Below, piece after piece: positions 58,466 to 64,000 of a stretch of 64,000 nt of DNA. Numbering within the stretch: the first letter of the stretch is position 1; each line of letters opens with the position of its first letter. This DNA comes from Metapseudomonas resinovorans DSM 21078 (GTDB lineage: Bacteria; Pseudomonadota; Gammaproteobacteria; Pseudomonadales; Pseudomonadaceae), in the NCBI RefSeq assembly GCF_000423545.1, contig NZ_AUIE01000007.1, positions 124,001 to 188,000 of the forward strand, written 5' to 3'. Below the pieces are notes generated by a model. It searched no databases. It was given only the letters and a program-made list of their open reading frames with translations, and was not told the DNA's origin. Position numbers and translations under genes: made by a program.

Positions 58466-59062
58466 ATGTCCGCCCCGAAATCCATGTTCCAGCTCAGTGG
58501 CCGCGGCTATCCGCCGGCCAACCTGAACAATGCCACCCTGGTGATCATCGACGCTCAGGAAGAGTACCGCAGCGGCGTCCTCGCCCTGCCCGGCCTCGAT
58601 GCCGCCCTTGGCGAGATTGCCAGCCTCCTTGCCGCCGCCCGCGCCATGGGCAGCGCCATCGTCCATGTGAAACACCTCGGTGTACCCGGCGGCATCTTCG
58701 ATCCCCGTGGCGAACGCGGAGAGCACCTGCCCGAAGTCGCGCCCCTGCCGGGCGAGATCGTGGTCGAGAAACGCTTGCCCAACGCATTCGCCGGCACCGA
58801 CCTGCATGACCGCCTACAAGCTATCGGGCACCTGGACCTGATCGTCTGCGGATTCATGACCCACTCCAGCATCAGCACCACGGTCCGCGCTGCCAAGGAC
58901 TATGGTTATCGCTGCACGCTGGTGAGCGCAGCCTGCGCGACCCGCGACCTGCCAACCGTCGACGGCGGCGTTATCAGCGCGGAAGACATGCACCGTGTCG
59001 AGGTGATCGCCCTCGCCGACAACTTCGCCAGTGTGGTGCCGCAGGCCAAGGCGCTTATCTAA
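58466..59062 (+). CDS. Isochorismatase-family hydrolase, catalytic Cys replaced by Ser
   Basis: 198 residues from ATG 58466, with GGAG six bases upstream. The fold is clear: Asp29 in LVIIDAQEEY, Lys102 in EKRLPNAF and VCGFMTHSSISTTVRAAKDYGY. Counting from Gly129, the position that holds the nucleophilic Cys in nicotinamidases (G-x5-C) is Ser135. Substrates of such variants are not clear. It may be an isochorismatase-type rather than amidase-type enzyme. It lies between prmB (divergent) and a small membrane protein. Confidence 0.85.
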   Translation: MSAPKSMFQLSGRGYPPANLNNATLVIIDAQEEYRSGVLALPGLDAALGEIASLLAAARAMGSAIVHVKHLGVPGGIFDPRGERGEHLPEVAPLPGEIVVEKRLPNAFAGTDLHDRLQAIGHLDLIVCGFMTHSSISTTVRAAKDYGYRCTLVSAACATRDLPTVDGGVISAEDMHRVEVIALADNFASVVPQAKALI

Positions 59063-59160
59063 CGAGGCGTCGCAATATCCCGCGACATCCGCGACGGGGT
59101 TGACCGGAACCACCGCCAGCTGGCGCCGGTCATACCCCGATCAAGCAAGAGGACGTCCGG

Positions 59161-59481
59161 ATGAAGTTATCCGATGGTTTCGATGCCCGCCGCCTGCGCC
59201 CACGCGGCCCAGGCAGCTGGCGCTGGCGTTTCGCAGCGGCACTCGCCGCGCTGTTGGCCAGCTTCGGCGTACTGCTCGCAATGGCCGGCGCAGCCACCCT
59301 CCTTGGCCGCCCGCCCGCCCTCGGCCCCCTCAACGACAGCACCGGTGCGGCGATCGTATTGCTGCTCTTCGGCCTGCTCTTTCTCTGGATCGGCGTACTC
59401 GCCTGGCGCCTCTGTCGACGGTGGTCCCGACGCCGCAACGGCCTGAGCATGTCACCTCACCTCATGAAGAAACGCGACTGA
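59161..59481 (+). CDS. Small two-helix membrane protein
   Basis: 106 residues from ATG 59161, with AGAGGA upstream. Two hydrophobic segments (about 24-48 and 64-86) are flanked by Arg-rich stretches (RRLRPRGPGSWRWR; LCRRWSRRRNG). Topology is predicted with both ends in the cytoplasm by the positive-inside rule. No family is recognised. It lies 50 bases before the smr gene on the same strand. Confidence 0.65.
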   Translation: MKLSDGFDARRLRPRGPGSWRWRFAAALAALLASFGVLLAMAGAATLLGRPPALGPLNDSTGAAIVLLLFGLLFLWIGVLAWRLCRRWSRRRNGLSMSPHLMKKRD

Positions 59482-59531
59482 GCCCCACACGGGGTATTTG
59501 GGTAAACTAGCCGCCCTTCGCGGAGGCCAGT

Positions 59532-60116
59532 ATGCAAGACGATACCCACGACAACGCCCAAGTAGACGACGATAGCTCCCTGTTTGCCGAACAGATGCGC
59601 GGCGTGAAGCGCATCCGGAATGATCGCGCCGATACCGGCAAGGTACGCGCCGACCACAAACAGCTGGCCAACCGCAGGCAGAACGCCACCCTGAGCGTCG
59701 CCAGCGTCAAGGTCGACGGCCTGTCCGATCAGTTCGTCATCGACGTCGGTGCCGAAGACGAGCTGCACTGGGCCCGCGACGGCGTTCAGGAAGGCCAGAT
59801 GCGCAAACTCAAGCAGGGTCAGATCGGCTTCGACGGCAGTCTCGACCTGCACGGCATGACTGTGGAGAAGGCCCGCGAAACCCTTTGGGATTTCATCGCC
59901 GAAGCCACCCGATTCGAAGTGCGCTGCGTACGCGTAACCCACGGCAAGGCGGCACGCCTGGACGGCAAGCGCCCGCTGATCAAGAGCCACGTCAATACCT
60001 GGCTGCGCCAGCACCCGCAGGTGCTGGGCTTCACGTCCTGCCTGCCGAAGCACGGCGGAACTGGCGCGGTCTATGTGATGTTGCGCCGAACCATGCTGGA
60101 CGGCCGCGACGAGTAA
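59532..60116 (+). CDS. Smr-domain protein (SmrA/SmrB type endonuclease-like)
   Basis: 194 residues. The C-terminal Smr domain (about 100-190) carries LDLHGMTVEKARE (LDLHG at 104-108) and the VTHGKAAR loop (T-x-G motif), with KHGGTGAVYVML at the end. In E. coli SmrB cleaves mRNA at collided ribosomes; which paralogue this is cannot be decided here. The N-terminal ~80 residues are charged and flexible. A folE gene follows 101 bases later. Confidence 0.85.
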   Translation: MQDDTHDNAQVDDDSSLFAEQMRGVKRIRNDRADTGKVRADHKQLANRRQNATLSVASVKVDGLSDQFVIDVGAEDELHWARDGVQEGQMRKLKQGQIGFDGSLDLHGMTVEKARETLWDFIAEATRFEVRCVRVTHGKAARLDGKRPLIKSHVNTWLRQHPQVLGFTSCLPKHGGTGAVYVMLRRTMLDGRDE

Positions 60117-60217
60117 AACACCCGGCGTCAAGACAGGCCTTCAGCGCAACCCACCCTTGCCAGCCGCCCGTTCGCGCCCTACCCTGCGCTTTTGCGTAAA
60201 TCCCCACAGGAATTTCC

Positions 60218-60766
60218 ATGTCCCTGGAACAGCATTACACCGCGATCCTCGGCCAGCTCGGCGAAGACGTTTCCCGCGAAGGCCTGCTCGATACCCCGAA
60301 GCGTGCCGCAAAGGCGATGCAGTACCTCTGCCGCGGCTACCAGCAGACGCTGGAAGAAGTCACCAACGGCGCCCTGTTCAGCTCCGATAACAGCGAAATG
60401 GTGCTGGTGAAGAACATCGAGCTGTACTCGCTCTGCGAACACCACCTGCTGCCGTTCATCGGCAAGGCCCACGTGGCCTACATTCCTAACGGCAAGGTGC
60501 TGGGCCTGTCCAAGGTCGCCCGCATCGTCGACATGTTCGCGCGCCGCCTGCAGATCCAGGAAAACCTCAGCCGCGAGATCGCCGAAGCCGTTCAGCAGGT
60601 CACCGGCGCCCTCGGCGTGGCCGTGGTCATTGAGGCCCAGCACATGTGCATGATGATGCGCGGTGTGGAGAAGCAGAATTCCTCGATGGTCACCTCGGTG
60701 ATGCTCGGCGAGTTCCGTGAAAACGCCGCCACCCGCAGCGAATTCCTCAGCCTGATCAACAACTGA
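60218..60766 (+). CDS. folE: GTP cyclohydrolase I
   Basis: 182 residues. It makes 7,8-dihydroneopterin triphosphate from GTP, the first step to folate (and queuosine-type products). Zn ligands and catalytic residues are visible in [31 protein letters not shown] and [15 protein letters not shown]. It is shorter than E. coli FolE (222) but in the range of Pseudomonas paralogues. It is followed by a strong terminator. Confidence 0.95.
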   Translation: MSLEQHYTAILGQLGEDVSREGLLDTPKRAAKAMQYLCRGYQQTLEEVTNGALFSSDNSEMVLVKNIELYSLCEHHLLPFIGKAHVAYIPNGKVLGLSKVARIVDMFARRLQIQENLSREIAEAVQQVTGALGVAVVIEAQHMCMMMRGVEKQNSSMVTSVMLGEFRENAATRSEFLSLINN

Positions 60767-60785
60767 GTTTCCATCCCCACGAAAG

Positions 60786-60807
60786 AGCCGGCGCCAGCCG
60801 GCTTTTT
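60786..60807 (+). terminator. Terminator after folE
   Basis: AGCCGGC-GCCA-GCCGGCT with TTTTT, 20 bases after the stop. It is shared in position with the convergent GFA gene. Confidence 0.88.
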
Positions 60808-60838
60808 CGTTTCTGCGCTCTGCGCGAAGGCATCCGGG

Positions 60839-61186
60839 CTAGAAGCTCTTCCCGTCGACCTTCACCACCTTGAGATTGTCCAGCGGGACATCTTCCAGGC
60901 AGCGCACGTTCACGGCCGCCATGGCCTTACCCTTGGGATCGCTGGCTTCGCCATAGGGCGCGCAGCCGCAGTGGGCGCAAAAGTGATGGGCAATATGCAT
61001 GCGGTTGAAGCGGTAGGTGGACAGGTCGGACTCCGGTGTAGAGAGCCTCAACTGTTCTCGCGGGACGAACCAGAGCAGGTAGCCGCGCCGGCTGCACAGC
61101 GAGCAATTGCACTCCATGGCCTGTTCCAGGGTGCCCTCGACCTCGAAGGCGATCTTCCCGCAATGGCAACTGCCTCGGTATTTCAT
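60839..61186 (-). CDS. GFA (glutathione-dependent formaldehyde-activating-like) family protein
   Basis: 115 residues from ATG 61186 (MKYRGSCHCGKIAFEVEG). All zinc ligands of the family are present: SCHCG, CNCSLCSRRG and FCAHCGC. Most relatives have unknown substrates, and glutathione adduct formation is shown for few. It is small, cytoplasmic and separate from the GST gene by that gene's terminator. Confidence 0.88.
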   Translation of the reverse strand: MKYRGSCHCGKIAFEVEGTLEQAMECNCSLCSRRGYLLWFVPREQLRLSTPESDLSTYRFNRMHIAHHFCAHCGCAPYGEASDPKGKAMAAVNVRCLEDVPLDNLKVVKVDGKSF

Positions 61187-61262
61187 GGGCGACACTCCGG
61201 ATTGCGCTCGTTGGCGGGCTGAAGCGTCCAACTTAGTACAGGCCCGGAAGACCCGCCATCAC

Positions 61263-61286
61263 GAAAAAGCCGGCTTACGCCGGCTT
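61263..61286 (-). terminator. Terminator after the GST gene
   Basis: AAGCCGGC-TTAC-GCCGGCTT, with five A's at 61264-61268 giving a T run on the minus strand, 20 bases beyond the GST stop. Confidence 0.85.
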
Positions 61287-61305
61287 CGTCGCTGCTGAGA
61301 GGACC

Positions 61306-61908
61306 TCAATCGAACATGCCCACATGACGCGGATGGCTGGCCACGCGCTCCATCCAGGCAAGAATCGCCGGATAGCCGGACAGGTCGAAACCGCCTTCGT
61401 GGGCCACATGGGTGTATGCGTACAGCGCGATGTCGGCAATGGAGTAATGGTCACACACCAGATACGGCGTACGCTGCAGCTGCTTCTCCATCACCTTCAA
61501 GGCCTTATGCCCGCGCACCTGGCAAACCTTGTACTCCTCCAGGCGATCTTCCGGCATGCCCTGGTAGAGCTGGATGAAGCGCGCGACGGCCACGTATGGC
61601 TCGTGGCTGTACTGTTCGAAGAACTGCCACTGCAGCACCTGGGTGCGCAGACGTGGCTCGGCGGGCAGCAGGTCGCTGCCGTCGGCAAGGAAGTTCAGGA
61701 TGGCATTGGATTCCCAGAGGGTGGTGCCGTCTTCCAGCTCCAGGACCGGGATCTTGCCGTTGGGGTTCTTTTCCAGGAACTCGGGGCTCTGGGTTTCACC
61801 CTTGAGGATGTCCACCGGCACCCACTGATACGGTAGGCCAAGCAGGTTGAGGGTCAGCTTGACCTTGTAGCAGTTGCCGGATTTGTAGTCGCCGTAAACC
61901 TTGTACAT
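61306..61908 (-). CDS. Glutathione S-transferase family protein
   Basis: 200 residues. The N-terminal thioredoxin-like domain is MYKVYGDYKSGNCYKVKLTLNLL with KIPVLELEDGTTLWESNAILNFLA. The Glu-Ser pair binds the gamma-glutamyl part of glutathione. The C-terminal helical domain has VCDHYSIADIALYAY with the conserved Asp. The N-terminal SGNCYKV resembles enzymes with Ser or Cys at the active site. It lies downstream of the aminotransferase on the same strand, 19 bases apart, so possibly co-transcribed. Confidence 0.9.
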   Translation of the reverse strand: MYKVYGDYKSGNCYKVKLTLNLLGLPYQWVPVDILKGETQSPEFLEKNPNGKIPVLELEDGTTLWESNAILNFLADGSDLLPAEPRLRTQVLQWQFFEQYSHEPYVAVARFIQLYQGMPEDRLEEYKVCQVRGHKALKVMEKQLQRTPYLVCDHYSIADIALYAYTHVAHEGGFDLSGYPAILAWMERVASHPRHVGMFD

Positions 61909-61926
61909 CGCTCTCCTCCCCTGTGA

Positions 61927-63093
61927 TCAGGCAGCTTCGGCTGCCTGGGCCTGACGAATGACGCCAGCAAGACGCTTCAGACCTTCGCCCAGACGCTCAG
62001 GTGCCACGTGACTGAAGTTCAGGCGCAGATGGCCCGGGTGCTTGTCCGGATCGATGAAGAACGGCTCGCCCGGCATGAAGGCGACGTTCTGCTCCAGCGC
62101 CGGCTTGAGCAGGGTGCGGGTGTCCAGTGGTTGTTTCAGGGTCAGCCAGAAGAACAGTCCGCCCTGCGGGATTTCCCAGGTGGCCAGCTCGCCGAAGTGT
62201 TCCTCCAGCTCAGCCTGCATGGAGTCGCGACGCGCACGATAGAAATCACGCAGCTCGGCCAGATGCTGGCGGTACTGCTCGGTGCCGAACCATTGCAGCG
62301 CCTGCCACTGGCCGATGCGGTTGGTATGCAGGTCGGCAGACTGTTTCAGGCGCAGCAGGTGCGGGAACAGGTCCGGCGTTGCGATCAGGAAGCCCACACG
62401 CAGCCCAGGCAGCAGGGTCTTGGACACAGTACCGGTGTAGATCCAGCTGGCCTTCTTCAGGCGGCTGACGATGGGGGTGGCGCTGCTTTCGTCGAATACC
62501 AGCTCACGGTAGGGCTCGTCTTCGATCAGGGTCACGCCGAACTCGTCCAGCAGCGCGGCGACCGCGTCACGCTTGGCCTCGCTGTAGCGCGTGCCGGACG
62601 GATTCTGGAAAGTCGGGATCAGATACGCGAAGGACGGCTTGTGCCGCTCCAGGCGCTGGCGCAGGGCAGCGATCTCGGGACCGTCGGCTTCCTGGGGTAC
62701 GGCGATGCAATCGGCACCGAACAGCTGGAATGCCTGCAGGGCCGCCAGGTAGGTCGGTGCTTCCAGCAGCACCTCGGTGCCCGGATCGATGAACAGCTTG
62801 GAGGCCAGGTCCAGGGTCTGCTGGGAGCCGCTGACAATCAGTACCTGACTCGCCTCGCAGGGCACGCCGAGAGCACGCGCTTCGGCGGCGATGGCTTCAC
62901 GCAGCGCTGGCTCGCCTTCGCTCATGCCGTACTGGCCCATGCTTGCCGGCATCTCTGCCCAGTCGACCTTCGGCAGCATTGGCTCGGCTGGCAAGCCTCC
63001 GGCGAAGGACATCACTTCCGGACGCTGGGCGGCGGCAAGGATTTCGCGGATCAGGGAGCTTTTCAGGCGGGCGATGCGTTCAGAGAAGGCCAT
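61927..63093 (-). CDS. PLP-dependent aminotransferase (2-aminoadipate / MocR-C-terminal type)
   Basis: 388 residues, fold type I. Conserved points are FAGGLPAEPMLP near 30-41, YGMSEGEPALREAIA, LIPTFQNPSGTRYS, EDEPYREL and the Schiff-base Lys225 in YTGTVSKTLLPGLRVGF. The layout is that of 2-aminoadipate/valine-pyruvate-type transaminases without the GntR head. It is divergent from a MarR regulator. The 82-base gap holds one copy of a paired operator, so the two are probably co-regulated. Confidence 0.88.
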   Translation of the reverse strand: MAFSERIARLKSSLIREILAAAQRPEVMSFAGGLPAEPMLPKVDWAEMPASMGQYGMSEGEPALREAIAAEARALGVPCEASQVLIVSGSQQTLDLASKLFIDPGTEVLLEAPTYLAALQAFQLFGADCIAVPQEADGPEIAALRQRLERHKPSFAYLIPTFQNPSGTRYSEAKRDAVAALLDEFGVTLIEDEPYRELVFDESSATPIVSRLKKASWIYTGTVSKTLLPGLRVGFLIATPDLFPHLLRLKQSADLHTNRIGQWQALQWFGTEQYRQHLAELRDFYRARRDSMQAELEEHFGELATWEIPQGGLFFWLTLKQPLDTRTLLKPALEQNVAFMPGEPFFIDPDKHPGHLRLNFSHVAPERLGEGLKRLAGVIRQAQAAEAA

Positions 63094-63127
63094 GGATTGT
63101 CACCGGGTGCGGAAGCGAGGAAATTAA

Positions 63128-63142
63128 GTCAAACTGCTTGAC
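63128..63142. promoter_or_regulatory. Putative MarR operator 1
   Basis: GTCAA-ACTGC-TTGAC, a perfect interrupted palindrome between the divergent aminotransferase and marR genes. Its centre is 42 bases (four helical turns) from the identical-armed copy at 63170-63184. Confidence 0.7.
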
Positions 63143-63169
63143 CGAAACTACGACGACCGCCACAGATAC

Positions 63170-63184
63170 GTCAATATGCTTGAC
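63170..63184. promoter_or_regulatory. Putative MarR operator 2, over the marR start codon
   Basis: GTCAA-TATGC-TTGAC. The spacer contains the ATG of marR (63176-63178), so binding would block transcription or initiation, consistent with autorepression. Confidence 0.7.
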
Positions 63185-63631
63185 CTGAAAAACTCCGCCG
63201 TTCAGCAAGCAGCCATGGAAGCGTTCTTCTTCGGCTACCAGGCCTTCACCAGCAAGCCGGACGAAATTCTCGCCCGCCGCGGACTGTCGCGAGTGCATCA
63301 CCGCATCCTGTTCTTCATCGCCAAGTATCCCGGCTTGAGCGTCAAGGAACTGCTCGGCTACCTGGGGGTGACCAAGCAGGCGCTGAACACCCCTTTGCGG
63401 CAGCTGATCGAGATGAAGCTGGTGGAGAGCGTCGCCGCCATCGATGACAAGCGTAAGCGCCAGCTGGGTTTCACCGTAGAAGGTGCGAAGCTGGAACAGG
63501 CCCTGCGCCGGGAACAGGCGCGCCTGTTGCAGCGCGCCTTTGGCGAGGCCGGGGAAGAAGCGGTGCGCGGCTGGCTGGAGGTCAACCAGGCGCTCTGCAC
63601 TGCAAGGCAGAACGAAGACGCGGAAGGTTAG
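63176..63631 (+). CDS. MarR-family transcriptional regulator
   Basis: 151 residues. The winged-helix core runs from about 35 to 105: RVHHRILFFIAKYPGLSVKELLGYLGVTKQALNTPLRQLIEMKLVES. The wing is DDKRKRQLGFTVEG. No ligand can be deduced. It is divergent from the aminotransferase, and paired GTCAA-N5-TTGAC operators suggest control of both. The ATG at 63176 lies inside operator 2, and no good ribosome site precedes it, so the mRNA may be nearly leaderless. Confidence 0.92.
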   Translation: MLDLKNSAVQQAAMEAFFFGYQAFTSKPDEILARRGLSRVHHRILFFIAKYPGLSVKELLGYLGVTKQALNTPLRQLIEMKLVESVAAIDDKRKRQLGFTVEGAKLEQALRREQARLLQRAFGEAGEEAVRGWLEVNQALCTARQNEDAEG

Positions 63632-64000
63632 GCAGCAGGCTCCAGTTCCCGCGCACCGCGGAAAAACACCAGCATCAGTGCCACGTTGCTGGCGATCAGC
63701 GGCAGTAGGCCGAGCATCATCAAGACGATAGTGGCCATCATGATGCCGCCCACCAGGTCCAGCCATCCCATGACCCGCAACGCCGGATAGGCGTTCTGCA
63801 CCTTGAGCAGGCGCACACCCAACCAGGCGGTCAGGGCGCCGAGCATGGCCACCAGACCGAAGTAGAACAACATCGGCCAGCCCGGCTGGGTACTGGCATC
63901 GCCTATCAGAAAGCCCAGCGCCTCGATCACCAGGCTGCCGATGATCACTGCCCAGACCGGCGGCGCCAGCCCCTCGGCCGAGAATCGCGCCTCGGCGAAC
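63628..64000 (-). CDS. Multi-helix membrane protein (N-terminus cut by window edge)
   Basis: The frame is open from its stop at 63628 to the right edge, about 124 residues. Four hydrophobic segments are visible: APPVWAVIIGSLVIEALGFLIG, MLFYFGLVAMLGALTAWLGV, MGWLDLVGGIMMATIVLMML and LLPLIASNVALMLVFF. It is not recognised. It overlaps the marR stop by four bases on the opposite strand. Confidence 0.55.
   Translation of the reverse strand, partial: FAEARFSAEGLAPPVWAVIIGSLVIEALGFLIGDASTQPGWPMLFYFGLVAMLGALTAWLGVRLLKVQNAYPALRVMGWLDLVGGIMMATIVLMMLGLLPLIASNVALMLVFFRGARELEPAA

Overview
The window is chromosomal DNA from a Pseudomonas, probably close to the P. aeruginosa group. The GC-rich coding, the presence of oprF-sigX-cmpX-crfX-cmaX, acnB with a GTG start, the mtnC-mtnD-mtnB-MFS-aroC block and a REP element all fit. 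Gene order over most of the window follows, as I remember it, the P. aeruginosa stretch from clpX to ppsR and a second stretch from speE to folE. A methylcitrate (prp) operon and a RimK-like ATP-grasp operon sit between them. No prophage, insertion sequence, CRISPR array, rRNA or plasmid feature was seen. Both edges cut genes: clpX on the left and a membrane protein on the right.

Layout. 1-2887: clpX (partial), clpP, tig. 3130-3649: four tRNA genes (Arg, His, Leu, His; minus strand) with a duplicated tRNA-His unit. 3913-9223: folD, cysS, glnS, ppiB, lpxH. 9326-12880: SPFH protein, miaE, a tandem Usp gene behind an ANR/FNR-type box, and a DUF1289 protein. 13281-15890: acnB behind a long structured leader. 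16099-27856: a lipoprotein, then a nitrate-assimilation region (nasS, nasT, nasA, PP2C-kinase fusion, truncated nirB-like gene, cobA). alaC, an AT-richer membrane-protein gene, a PL7 alginate lyase and a thioesterase lie inside it. 27990-31959: oprF and the sigX cell-envelope cluster. 32150-37446: rraA, a Rieske gene broken by a stop codon, a hydrolase, ppsA and ppsR. 37500-44280: prpF, acnD, prpC, prpB and a GntR regulator. 44586-47644: retropepsin-like / inactive transglutaminase-7TM / ATP-grasp operon. 47869-51045: speE, alkA-like, ogt, histidine phosphatase. 51046-58241: methionine salvage, MFS, aroC, hydrolase, coiled-coil protein, prmB. 58466-64000: isochorismatase-like protein, small membrane protein, smr, folE, GFA protein, GST, aminotransferase, marR and the cut membrane protein.

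The most informative region is the nitrate cluster. NasS (sensor) and NasT (ANTAR antiterminator) are encoded behind a sigma-54 promoter. Two separate targets, upstream of nasA and upstream of the nirB-like gene, each carry a sigma-54 promoter, a hairpin with an A-N-N-G hexaloop, a second AAAGGC hexaloop overlapping an intrinsic terminator, and the terminator itself. This is the layout expected for NasT/ANTAR antitermination. Yet the enzyme-coding part has collapsed. The nirB-like gene encodes only the first ~335 residues of a NirB-type FAD/NAD(P) module plus a short foreign tail. The siroheme domain, nirD and the assimilatory nitrate reductase are absent, while cobA remains. Other points of interest are the acnB leader, paired operators between marR and the aminotransferase, the broken Rieske gene, and the RimK-like operon.

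All functional names rest on sequence patterns and memory of the families. No database search was run.
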